64,000 nucleotides of DNA from Segatella copri (GTDB taxonomy: Bacteria; Bacteroidota; Bacteroidia; Bacteroidales; Bacteroidaceae): the NCBI RefSeq assembly GCF_019249655.2, contig NZ_CP137557.1:3195001-3259000 (forward strand). Direction: 5' to 3'. Both the position numbers and the translations under genes were made by a program. The notes under the pieces were generated by a model, which saw only the letters and a program-made list of their open reading frames with translations, was not told the DNA's origin and did not search any database. Below are positions 1 through 7,037 of this stretch, piece by piece. Position 1 is the first letter of the stretch. The number at the start of each line of letters is the position of its first letter.

Positions 1-115
1 ATAAGGATGAACGAAAGAAGTGTCATAAGTTTCAGTTTGCGCAAATTATCCCGGGACAATTCTTACTCCACCTATTTCAATTCAAGATTAAACACTTGCC
101 TATCAAGCCTCTGCT

Positions 116-397
116 TTACTTGCCCAGCTTTTCAATATCCGTAACCAGGATATCCTGATAAACCTGACCATTGTACTCATGAGCCATGAATCGGAGCGTC
201 ACCGCTACTATCGTGCCCGGAGCAAACTTGCACTGAGCCATATTGCCCAGCATAGCGGCAGCATACTGGTTCTCGTACTTGCCACCCAATTCCTGCAAGA
301 TGATGTTACATTTCATCATCTGTCCGTTCTCACTCTTCTGGCTCTGCACGGCGAAAGCCTCGCCCTGCTTCACCACTCTCATAATCTGAGCATTCAT
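116..397 (-). CDS. small OB-fold-like hypothetical protein
   Basis: A 93-residue protein whose family I do not firmly recognise. I take the ATG at 397 (MNAQIMRVVKQ); the frame stays open upstream to 493 but that stretch reads as non-coding. The pattern of short strand-like blocks, with a central LGNMAQCKF and a closing NGQVYQDILVTDIEKL, resembles small single-stranded-DNA-binding-like OB folds of Bacteroidetes (DUF3127 type), in which a similar 'NGr.Y.D' block ends the fold. That resemblance is inference from pattern only. No signal peptide or membrane segment is seen, so a cytoplasmic location is likely. The gene stands alone, divergent from the Rpn-type gene at 793. It could instead be an unrelated orphan. 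Confidence 0.6.
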   Translation of the reverse strand: MNAQIMRVVKQGEAFAVQSQKSENGQMMKCNIILQELGGKYENQYAAAMLGNMAQCKFAPGTIVAVTLRFMAHEYNGQVYQDILVTDIEKLGK

Positions 398-536
398 AAT
401 TATATAATGAAGAAGATGCTTCAAGATCACCAAACCATTTCGGCGTTGTCTTGTTTCTTCGACGATGCAAAAGTACTGCGAAAACCAAGGCAAAACAATC
501 CTTTTCCCACACCTTCCCCGAAAAACCCGTGATTTT

Positions 537-690
537 GGGAAAAATCGGGCATTTCTTGGGAAAAAGTAAGAAGAAGAAAAAAGAGAGAGCTAAAAAGTAA
601 AGAAAAAGGGAAAAATCATTCCCCTTCCCCCCAAAAATCCCTCATTTTTTCCCAACGTTGGGAAAAATCTTGGGAATCTTGGGAAAAATC
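537..690. repeat. cluster of GGGAAAAATC repeats with a 22-bp palindrome
   Basis: Non-coding stretch between the genes ending at 397 and starting at 793. The decamer GGGAAAAATC occurs exactly at 537-546, 608-617, 660-669 and 681-690, and a related GGGAAAAAG at 568. A perfect 22-bp palindrome centred on CCCAACGTTGGG lies at 646-667. The area is purine-tract rich on the plus strand. It could be a protein-binding array or a decayed repeat; nothing in it looks coding. Confidence 0.6.
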
Positions 691-746
691 ACCCCCACAA
701 CCCACATTTTAACACACGAAATATTTATAATTCAAAAAAAAATGCT

Positions 747-754
747 TATTTTTG
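747..754 (+). promoter_or_regulatory. predicted -7 box for the Rpn-family gene
   Basis: TATTTTTG matches the Bacteroidetes -7 consensus TAnnTTTG and lies 38 nt before the start codon at 793. No clear TTTG -33 box is present at the usual 19-20 bp spacing. Confidence 0.5.
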
Positions 755-792
755 CACTACAATTCAGTTAAACGTTTTAAAAGGAAATAGAT

Positions 793-1653
793 ATGAAACG
801 GATAGAAGAACGATATATTAGCTTGCTTACCGATTTCGGTTTTAAGCGTATCTTTGGAACAAAGCCTAACAAGGATTTGCTCATCAATTTCTTGAATTCA
901 CTGTTTGATGGTTTTCAGGTCATCAAGGATGTGAAGTACTTGAATAGTGAGCACGTTGGTGATGTTTTTGCCGAGCGCAAGGCCATCTTTGATGTATATT
1001 GCGAAAATGAGCGTGGCGAAAAGTTCATCGTTGAGATGCAGAATGCTTATCAGAAGTACTTCAAGGATCGTTCTTTGTTCTATTCTACTTTTCCTATCCG
1101 TGAACAGGCTCCAAAGGGGGCTGAATGGAACTTCAAGCTTGAACATGTTTACACTGTTGCTCTGCTGAATTTCGACTTGGAAGAAGAGGCATTTGACAAA
1201 AATGATATCAACCATGATGTGGGCTTGCTTGACAAGAAGACTCTTAAGGTTTTTAATGACAAACTTTCTTTCAAGTATGTTGAGATAGCGAAGTTCAACA
1301 AAACAGAGGATGAGCTTGTCACGCTTTATGATAAGTGGTTGTATGTGTTGAAAAACCTCTCCCGATTGGATGAACGTCCTGCTGCCTTGAAAGAGAAAGT
1401 GTTTACTAAACTCTTTGAGGAGGCCGAGATTGCGAAGTTCACCCCAACAGAGTTGAAAGAATATGAGGATAGTTTGAAGGCGTATCGTGATGTCAAGAAC
1501 TCTATAGATACGGCTTTGGAAAAGGGGCGTGAGGAAGGTAAAAACTCGATGGCTATCCAAATAGCAAAAAAGATGTTGGATGCTGGCATGGATATAGAAA
1601 CAGTTATGCAAATAACAGATTTGTCAAAAAGTGAGATTGAGAAACTAAAATGA
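793..1653 (+). CDS. Rpn family recombination-promoting nuclease / PD-(D/E)XK transposase-like protein
   Basis: A 286-residue protein of the Rpn/PDDEXK_2 family (often labelled 'putative transposase'). These are DNA endonucleases that stimulate RecA-independent recombination in the studied E. coli members. The family's N-terminal signature LLTDFGFKRIFG is at residues 11-22. The catalytic core is readable as D67 in IFDVYC followed by E81-x-Q83 in IVEMQ. The C-terminus (about 240-286) is the usual Lys/Glu-rich helical tail ending in a small helix-turn-helix-like segment (MDIETVMQITDLSKSEIEKL). Length is typical, so the gene looks intact. It has its own -7 box and is followed at 17 nt by a truncated GIY-YIG frame, so it sits in an accessory, nuclease-rich patch. 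Confidence 0.88.
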   Translation: MKRIEERYISLLTDFGFKRIFGTKPNKDLLINFLNSLFDGFQVIKDVKYLNSEHVGDVFAERKAIFDVYCENERGEKFIVEMQNAYQKYFKDRSLFYSTFPIREQAPKGAEWNFKLEHVYTVALLNFDLEEEAFDKNDINHDVGLLDKKTLKVFNDKLSFKYVEIAKFNKTEDELVTLYDKWLYVLKNLSRLDERPAALKEKVFTKLFEEAEIAKFTPTELKEYEDSLKAYRDVKNSIDTALEKGREEGKNSMAIQIAKKMLDAGMDIETVMQITDLSKSEIEKLK

Positions 1654-1670
1654 TAAATCTCTATTCATTA

Positions 1671-1805
1671 ATGTCAAAGGAATACGGAATCGTGTATTTA
1701 CTAACAAACCCAGTAATGCCTGGTCTCGTAAAGATCGTAATGGCGGCACAGGAAAATATTGGTAGGATGAATAATAACAACTTTTATGAATATGGACAGT
1801 ATTAG
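1671..1805 (+). pseudogene. truncated GIY-YIG (T5orf172-like) nuclease N-terminus
   Basis: A 44-codon frame too short for usual gene calling. It begins MSKEYGIVYLLTNPVMPGLVKI, the typical first strand of T5orf172/GIY-YIG proteins (G-x-VY-x-LTNP-x-MPGLVKIG). The following residues (MAAQENIGRMNN) match the next family segment in frame, except that the glycine after KI is valine. The frame then stops at 1803-1805, long before the catalytic arginine/glutamate region and the rest of the fold, so no active nuclease is possible. Its last 20 nt overlap the start of the next gene. It is most simply a decayed remnant whose 3' part was replaced by the following gene; expression as a short peptide cannot be excluded. 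Confidence 0.65.
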
Positions 1806-2313
1806 AGACTTATCCAAAGATAAAGACATCATCCGAATAATCGGAAGAATGCCTGATCGTGTTTTGGATAAAGAGGCTGAGGGCGAAGGTGTAGATATCT
1901 TAGATAGAATTTATGAGGTCCATATAGGTACGCAAGGCAAAATGATAGATATGTTGCTGAAAGCCGGCTATAAGGTTACTGAAAGTGATTCTTATACGGC
2001 TGTAATCATTGGTGAAAAAGTCTCCGAGAATACGCTCAAAACTTTGCCAGAAGGATGCAAGAAAATTGACGTTAATTCTATAGCGTCATGGTTGGTTGAC
2101 AACAAAATAGCGAACAAGAAATATACTTTTCACAAGGAAATGCCATCAAACGAAATCAGCGAAAAGAAAGAAGTAGATAGTGGAAAGAATGTGTTGGCAA
2201 TAATTGCTGTTATGGTAATAATCGTTGGCGTTATTATCTTTTGCCCAGTTTTATTACTTATACTTCTGTTTGTTCCAGGCGCATTGAAAGTATTTGTCCG
2301 CTCATTTCTTTGA
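1786..2313 (+). CDS. hypothetical protein with C-terminal membrane segment
   Basis: An unrecognised 175-residue protein. Residues 1-125 are soluble and acidic/basic mixed, with an LLKAGYKVTESDSYTAVIIG segment that looks alpha/beta. Residues about 137-172 are strongly hydrophobic (IIAVMVIIVGVIIF and LLLILLFVPG), giving one long or two short membrane helices, so the soluble part is probably anchored in the inner membrane. The start could be the ATG at 1786 or 1792. It overlaps the end of the truncated GIY-YIG frame by 20 nt, which suggests the junction arose by recombination. A convergent hairpin terminator follows at 2339-2368. Confidence 0.65.
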   Translation: MNMDSIRDLSKDKDIIRIIGRMPDRVLDKEAEGEGVDILDRIYEVHIGTQGKMIDMLLKAGYKVTESDSYTAVIIGEKVSENTLKTLPEGCKKIDVNSIASWLVDNKIANKKYTFHKEMPSNEISEKKEVDSGKNVLAIIAVMVIIVGVIIFCPVLLLILLFVPGALKVFVRSFL

Positions 2314-2338
2314 TAAACTTAATTGTTGAAATAAGTTG

Positions 2339-2368
2339 ATGATGGCAGAATAATAATCCTGCCATCAT
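2339..2368. terminator. bidirectional hairpin terminator between convergent genes
   Basis: Arms ATGATGGCAG (2339-2348) and CTGCCATCAT (2359-2368) form a 10-bp stem with a 10-nt loop, followed by TTTAAATTTT on the plus strand. It separates the genes ending at 2313 (+) and 2365 (-); the minus-strand stop codon lies inside the stem. Confidence 0.75.
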
Positions 2369-2769
2369 TTAAATTTTCCCTTCAATAGAGGTAAAAAGAA
2401 AATAGCCAATCCGATAAACGCCATTCCCAAAAATACCATTAGAACTGAAACAACTATCAGAATTGCTAATGTCCACAAAGTGTCTTTACAGAATACGTCC
2501 TTCTTAAAAAGAATCCATGTTGTTGCATCTTCTTTTTCTTTTGCCTTTTTAAAACAATCCCAATAAGTTAGAAGCAACCATGTCACTATAGCCAACACTA
2601 TCCCCGTGATCAAACTGCTGGTGATAATAGTATCCATAGACAACTTTTCATGAATGCTTTCATAGCCTTCAGGTTCTTCACCGTTATAATAACTCATCCC
2701 AATACAGGAACCAAAGAGCACTGTAGTACCTACCATTGAAGAAATTTTATATTTTCTTTCGTCATCCAT
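2365..2769 (-). CDS. small hypothetical integral membrane protein
   Basis: An unrecognised 134-residue protein with a likely weak hydrophobic segment near residues 10-28, a clear helix around 48-68 (IITSSLITGIVLAIVTWLLL) and a long hydrophobic C-terminal region around 92-128 that can hold two helices. A short charged loop (FKKAKEKEDATTW) lies between. No domain is recognised. The ATG at 2769 is the only sensible start. It belongs to an AT-rich cluster of orphans on the minus strand with the genes ending at 2851 and 3450, but 80 nt separate it from the upstream gene, so co-transcription is uncertain. Confidence 0.6.
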   Translation of the reverse strand: MDDERKYKISSMVGTTVLFGSCIGMSYYNGEEPEGYESIHEKLSMDTIITSSLITGIVLAIVTWLLLTYWDCFKKAKEKEDATTWILFKKDVFCKDTLWTLAILIVVSVLMVFLGMAFIGLAIFFLPLLKGKFK

Positions 2770-2850
2770 ATTAAAAATAAAATTGAAGTATTATACATAA
2801 CTTATCCAATCTAAACACAAAGAATACTCTTTCGATATTTTTCCAAATAA

Positions 2851-3420
2851 TTAAAAATCGTCATTTTCCAGTTCTTTGGCAGTTAACCAAATTCCAGAGG
2901 CGATTTTACCCACATCAGACGAATATACTAGTACTGCATTTTCATCTTTTGACCACATAAAATAGTTTTTCAACTCTAGGCTTTTTCTTCCATTATACTG
3001 TCTTGTACCATTAAATATAAAAGATTCTTGCCAATTTGCCATAGCATCTTCAGTTTTTATTCTAAATCGACCATCTTTGATATTGATAGTAACCATATAA
3101 TCAATAGTACCAGTCATATCAATTGTGGTCTTTTGACGATAATTCTTCTTAGAAGAGAGATATGTTGAATACCTAAACTTTATTGTACCATATTCCTTAT
3201 CATCATACTGTAATTTCTGTTGGAAACCAGGAATATGAGAAGCAAGCCATTCTTTTGCAGAACGGTATAATACATCTTTTGATTGTGGACATGATAATAC
3301 CATTGTGAGATTATAGTTAGTAGTATCACATTCAGCTTTCTCGACTTTAGCCTGAGCTTGGCAGAAAGTTGCCACAAAAAGACAAAGGAACAATATTGCA
3401 AAATATTTCTTCATGTTCAT
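2851..3420 (-). CDS. secreted DUF4468-like protein
   Basis: A 189-residue exported protein taking the ATG at 3420 (MNMKKYFAILFLCLFVA); a longer frame to 3441 would put a polar extension before the signal peptide. The signal peptide ends around AQAQA, with no lipobox cysteine. The mature part resembles DUF4468: a hydrophobic strand, the YRSAKEWLA helix, a D-K-E-x-GTIKFR strand and a closing TINIKDGRFRIK block. In this family these make a small alpha/beta fold of unknown function in the envelope of Bacteroidetes. It follows the gene at 3450-3908 by 29 nt and is probably in the same transcript. Confidence 0.7.
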   Translation of the reverse strand: MNMKKYFAILFLCLFVATFCQAQAKVEKAECDTTNYNLTMVLSCPQSKDVLYRSAKEWLASHIPGFQQKLQYDDKEYGTIKFRYSTYLSSKKNYRQKTTIDMTGTIDYMVTINIKDGRFRIKTEDAMANWQESFIFNGTRQYNGRKSLELKNYFMWSKDENAVLVYSSDVGKIASGIWLTAKELENDDF

Positions 3421-3449
3421 TTTATCTAAATAATTATTCAATTATATAA

Positions 3450-3908
3450 CTAAAATTTTCTATTGTAGTCAACATCTACCCATTTAAGGCATGGAAAATA
3501 TTTCTTAATATTATCTTTTGTAATTTGGATAGTATCACTACCTCCACCCATGTAATCGATGACTATCTTGGAAGGAAATGGAGATGGCTTTTTACCAACA
3601 AAAAAGTAAGGATCAAAATGTTTAGTATAACTATTCTTTGGTTCAAAAGGGCCAGTACAATATATATGAAAATATTTGTGACCATCCTCATCAACAATAG
3701 CATCTCCTACACTATTAAGAGGAGAGTAAAATACATGCAAATACTTTATATTTCTTTCACCAGTTACCTTAAACTTCGCTTCCAACTGGAGATGGCTAAA
3801 GTCCATAATATTTGCAACGTAATACTTAAATCTAGAGAATTGTACCTGCGCACTCATACTCATACTCATTGCGACTGTCATAATCGCCAAAATAACACGT
3901 TTCTTCAT
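3450..3908 (-). CDS. secreted hypothetical protein
   Basis: An unrecognised 152-residue protein. The ATG at 3908 (MKKRVILAIM) is preferred over a GTG two codons upstream. A signal peptide is clear (residues 1-20, ending MSMSAQ), with no lipobox, so it is probably periplasmic or secreted. The mature region is rich in aromatic residues and beta-like strands (FDPYFFVGKKP, SKIVIDYMGG). It has a plausible promoter at 4000-4007 and the DUF4468-like gene follows it closely, so the two may act together in the envelope. No function can be assigned. Confidence 0.65.
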   Translation of the reverse strand: MKKRVILAIMTVAMSMSMSAQVQFSRFKYYVANIMDFSHLQLEAKFKVTGERNIKYLHVFYSPLNSVGDAIVDEDGHKYFHIYCTGPFEPKNSYTKHFDPYFFVGKKPSPFPSKIVIDYMGGGSDTIQITKDNIKKYFPCLKWVDVDYNRKF

Positions 3909-3999
3909 AATCACATCATTATATGTTATAGAATATTTAATAATCCTAACCGATTGTAGCTCCAGAAGCAGTTAATAAACCACCCTACAAAGCTCACTG

Positions 4000-4007
4000 C
4001 AAAAGTA
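4000..4007 (-). promoter_or_regulatory. predicted -7 box for the 3908-2851 unit
   Basis: On the minus strand this reads TACTTTTG, matching TAnnTTTG, about 90 nt upstream of the ATG at 3908. The 3909-4250 gap otherwise holds only this and the divergent promoter at 4177-4208. Confidence 0.45.
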
Positions 4008-4176
4008 ATTCTTTTTTTTGATAATCAGACTAATTCAATAGAGAAAATATCCTATTACGCTATAACTTAACTTTAATTCACATATTAGATTAAAGAAGCA
4101 ACATTCTATAAAAAGCCATATAAAATACATTAACACTTAAAGATGGTTAAAAAACATAATGATAACGACGCAGTTA

Positions 4177-4208
4177 TTTGCATTATTGCGGATTTTTATA
4201 TATCTTTG
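4177..4208 (+). promoter_or_regulatory. predicted promoter of the GIY-YIG repeat protein
   Basis: TTTG at 4177-4180 and TATCTTTG at 4201-4208 are separated by 20 bp, a near-ideal Bacteroidetes -33/-7 pair. Transcription would start near 4215, giving a leader of about 35 nt to the ATG at 4251. Confidence 0.75.
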
Positions 4209-4250
4209 CAAGCAAATAATTATCATTGATAAAATAAAAATTATAGAGCT

Positions 4251-6275
4251 ATGGCAAGAAAATGGACAAGGGAAAATGTATTGGAAGAAAGCAAGAAGTA
4301 TTCTTCTAGATCAGAATTCAAAAAAACGAGTTCTGGCGCATTCCATATTGCATATATAAATGGTTGGTTAGACGAAATGACTTGGTTGGTTCACCCTGCA
4401 CCAAAACCAATCAAATGGACGAAAGAGGCAGTTTTTGAAGAATCAAAAAAATATTCTGTCTTAACTGATTTTATCCGCGAAAATATCTCTGCATATACAG
4501 TAGCAAGAAAAAATGGGTGGTTAGATGAAATGATTTGGATTGAAAGAAAAAGTGTCATACGAGGTTTTTGGCAATTAAAGGAGAATGTATTTAATGAATC
4601 TCATAAGTATAAAACTTTAAAAGAATTCAGAGAAGGATGTTCTGCTGCTTATAATTCTGCAAAGAAAAAGGGATGGCTGAAAGAAATGACTTGGTTAAAG
4701 AGAACTGATAGCAAACCCAAAGGCTATTGGAAAATCAAGGAAAACGTTTTGGAAGAATCTCATAATTACAAAACAACTACCGAGTTTTGTAAGAGAAATT
4801 ATCTTGCATATAAAAGTGCGCTTGACAATATGTGGCTGGATGAAATGACTTGGCTCAAGAAAGCAAATCGTATGAAAAAAGGGCATTGGAAAAATAAGGA
4901 GACAGTCTTCAAAGAAGCCCAAAAATATAAGTATAAAAGTGATTTTCGCCGTAAAGCTCCTTCTGCTTATGCTACCGCATGGAAAAACGGGTGGCTTATA
5001 GAAATGACATGGTTCCAGCCAAAGGGGTATGAACGTGCCATCCAAGGACCTATACATAAGATTTATGTTTATATTGATGAGGACAAGAAATATGCTTATG
5101 TAGGAGCCACCAACAATATTGATCGCAGGGATTATGAACACAGAACCAAGAAAGATGACCCTGTGCTTAAATATTTTACAAGCATAGGTAAAAACGTCCC
5201 AAAATATAAGATATTGAGAGAAGGTCTCACGATTATTGAAAGACAGCGTGAAGAGCGAATACAATCCCTTTATTACAGAGATATACTCCACTATACATTG
5301 CTTAATAATATCAATGCTACAGGTGAGAACATTGGCTCTTTGGGTAGTCTCGTATATAAGTGGACAAGAAACAAAGTAATAAAAGAAGCAGAAAAATATA
5401 AAACGCCTACAGAGTTTTTTACAAAAGCTGCAGGTGCTTATGATGCAGCTCTTAAATACAAGATGATGAATGAAGAAACTTTTCCTTGGTTCTACAGCAA
5501 AAGAAAACCGCCTCGTTGGTGGAATGTAAAAGAACATGTCTTTGAAGAATCGAAGAAATATAAAACTTGGAATGAATTCTTTCTGAAGTCTTCTGCTGCT
5601 CATTATTCTGCAAGGAAACATAAATGGGAATCTGAAATGACATGGCTAACTCATGATCAAGCCGTTCAAGGTTATTGGCAAAATGAAGAACATGTCATAG
5701 AAGAATCTAAAAAGTATTCAACGAGATCAGATTTCTTCAAGGGTTGTCATGCTGCGTATGATTATGCATTCAAACACAATCTATGGGAAAAAATGCCTTG
5801 GATAAAAACTAAAGTGAAAGAACAAGGCTATTGGACAAAAGAACGTGTATTCGAAGAAGGTGCCAAATATTCAACTAAAATGGAATTTAAAAAGATGGCG
5901 CCAACTGCATATTCAAAAGCTGTAAAATACAAATGGATAGAAGAGATGAATTGGTTCATTTCTAATGTAAAGCCTAAGGGCTATTGGCAAAATAAGCAGA
6001 ATACATTGAACGAATCTCATAAATACTCTTCACGCAGCGAGTTCAGATGGGGGAATCCTGGTGCTTATAGAGCTTCTATAGATAATGGGTGGATAGAAGA
6101 AATGACATGGCTAAAGCGCCCAAAGAGCTATAATTATAAATGGTCACGTGAAAATGTATTCATAGAATCACATAAGTATGAGTCTCGTAGTGCATTTAAA
6201 AAAGGTAGCCCTGCTGCATACAGAGTTGCGTTACAGAATGGATGGTTAGCAATAATGGTGTGGCTTAAAAAGTAA
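4251..6275 (+). CDS. GIY-YIG nuclease embedded in eleven ~50-residue repeats
   Basis: A 674-residue protein. Five repeats (residues 1-53, 54-104, 105-157, 158-210, 211-267) precede a GIY-YIG domain (about 268-369) and six follow (370-421, 422-473, 474-525, 526-576, 577-628, 629-674). The repeat reads W-x3-E-x-V-x2-E-S-x-K-Y-x-[ST]-x2-[ED]-F, then a variable 4-6-residue segment, then A-Y-x2-A-x4-W-[LI]-x-E-M-x-W, which suggests two helices. The nuclease part shows KIYVYI, then AYVGATNNIDRRDYEH with the expected arginine, and a later E-E-R followed by LLNN, as in active GIY-YIG enzymes. Known GIY-YIG proteins cut DNA in homing, restriction or repair. I infer that the basic, variable repeats bind DNA. 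Codon use is A-rich like the adjoining orphans, unlike the nuo or sus genes, suggesting transfer. The gene has a strong promoter and looks intact. The exact biological role is unknown. Confidence 0.85.
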   Translation: MARKWTRENVLEESKKYSSRSEFKKTSSGAFHIAYINGWLDEMTWLVHPAPKPIKWTKEAVFEESKKYSVLTDFIRENISAYTVARKNGWLDEMIWIERKSVIRGFWQLKENVFNESHKYKTLKEFREGCSAAYNSAKKKGWLKEMTWLKRTDSKPKGYWKIKENVLEESHNYKTTTEFCKRNYLAYKSALDNMWLDEMTWLKKANRMKKGHWKNKETVFKEAQKYKYKSDFRRKAPSAYATAWKNGWLIEMTWFQPKGYERAIQGPIHKIYVYIDEDKKYAYVGATNNIDRRDYEHRTKKDDPVLKYFTSIGKNVPKYKILREGLTIIERQREERIQSLYYRDILHYTLLNNINATGENIGSLGSLVYKWTRNKVIKEAEKYKTPTEFFTKAAGAYDAALKYKMMNEETFPWFYSKRKPPRWWNVKEHVFEESKKYKTWNEFFLKSSAAHYSARKHKWESEMTWLTHDQAVQGYWQNEEHVIEESKKYSTRSDFFKGCHAAYDYAFKHNLWEKMPWIKTKVKEQGYWTKERVFEEGAKYSTKMEFKKMAPTAYSKAVKYKWIEEMNWFISNVKPKGYWQNKQNTLNESHKYSSRSEFRWGNPGAYRASIDNGWIEEMTWLKRPKSYNYKWSRENVFIESHKYESRSAFKKGSPAAYRVALQNGWLAIMVWLKK

Positions 6276-6373
6276 GAGACCTATATATAGAAAGTTTTAT
6301 CATTATGTATAATCATAGCTAATTAACGGTTAACACAATAAGTATAAATAATATTTTAAATTAATAATTAACA

Positions 6374-6895
6374 ATGGAATACAAACTGAAATGGCCTGAT
6401 GTAAAAGGCCGAAAAGAGATTAAAGCTATTGACGTTAAATATGGTGACGTAGTAGCAGTTGCTGAATTTTACAGAAACTCGTTTACAAACGAAATTGAGT
6501 TTGGAAGAACAGGCTTAGCTGTTATGGAAAGTCCTGATTGGGCAATATGGTACATTAACCTATGTAAAGAAGAAGGACGAGTATGGGTTAATGACCCACT
6601 TCCAGATGATGTGATGTTATTTGAACCTACCGAAGAAGAAGAATATTTCGGTAAATTAATATTGTTGCAAGAATTATTTAATACATATTCAAATCCATAT
6701 TTTAATGGTCAAGTAATAACAGATGCGACTATAGATAAATATCTAAAACTAGAATTTTCTAGTGTAATCGAATACATAAAAAAATATTCTGAAAAATGGG
6801 GATATAGATTTTGGGATGATGCTATTGACGCTATTGCTGAAGCTAAAAAAGAGAGAACGGCACAATTAGCAAATCTAAAATTATGTAAGAAGTAG
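6374..6895 (+). CDS. hypothetical protein
   Basis: An unrecognised soluble protein of 173 residues starting at the ATG at 6374. It has an N-terminal beta-like part (WPDVKGRKEIKAIDVKYGDVVAVAEFY) and a helical C-terminus (about 90-173) rich in Lys/Glu. No signal peptide, membrane helix or catalytic motif is apparent. It lies 98 nt downstream of the GIY-YIG repeat gene on the same strand and shares its AT-rich composition, so it may travel with it; no separate promoter was found. A hairpin at 6983-7014 follows it. Confidence 0.6.
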   Translation: MEYKLKWPDVKGRKEIKAIDVKYGDVVAVAEFYRNSFTNEIEFGRTGLAVMESPDWAIWYINLCKEEGRVWVNDPLPDDVMLFEPTEEEEYFGKLILLQELFNTYSNPYFNGQVITDATIDKYLKLEFSSVIEYIKKYSEKWGYRFWDDAIDAIAEAKKERTAQLANLKLCKK

Positions 6896-6982
6896 GTGTA
6901 ACTGCACTCTATAATGAAATGACTATCTCTAAATGAGGATAGCGTAATGTAATAAAAATTAGTCTAGATTACGTTTACATTG

Positions 6983-7014
6983 GAGAGAGGTTGGGGAATG
7001 TCCCACCTCTCTCT
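6983..7014. terminator. strong hairpin, possible convergent terminator
   Basis: GAGAGAGGT and ACCTCTCTC arms with an inner GGGA/TCCC pairing form a stem of about 12 bp between the plus-strand gene ending at 6895 and the minus-strand gene ending at 7038. A T-run is absent on both sides, so its role as an intrinsic terminator is uncertain. Confidence 0.45.
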
Positions 7015-7037
7015 AAGTAAGATAGTCTTCCCCTCTC

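Noticed and set aside
1..115. possible gene end at the window edge
   Set aside because: No open frame with coding character continues to the edge on either strand.
898..1611. 237-codon minus-strand open frame
   Set aside because: Antisense to the Rpn-family gene with intact PD-(D/E)XK residues.
4695..5621. 308-codon minus-strand open frame
   Set aside because: Antisense to the GIY-YIG repeat gene; its apparent repetitiveness is only the complement of the real repeats.
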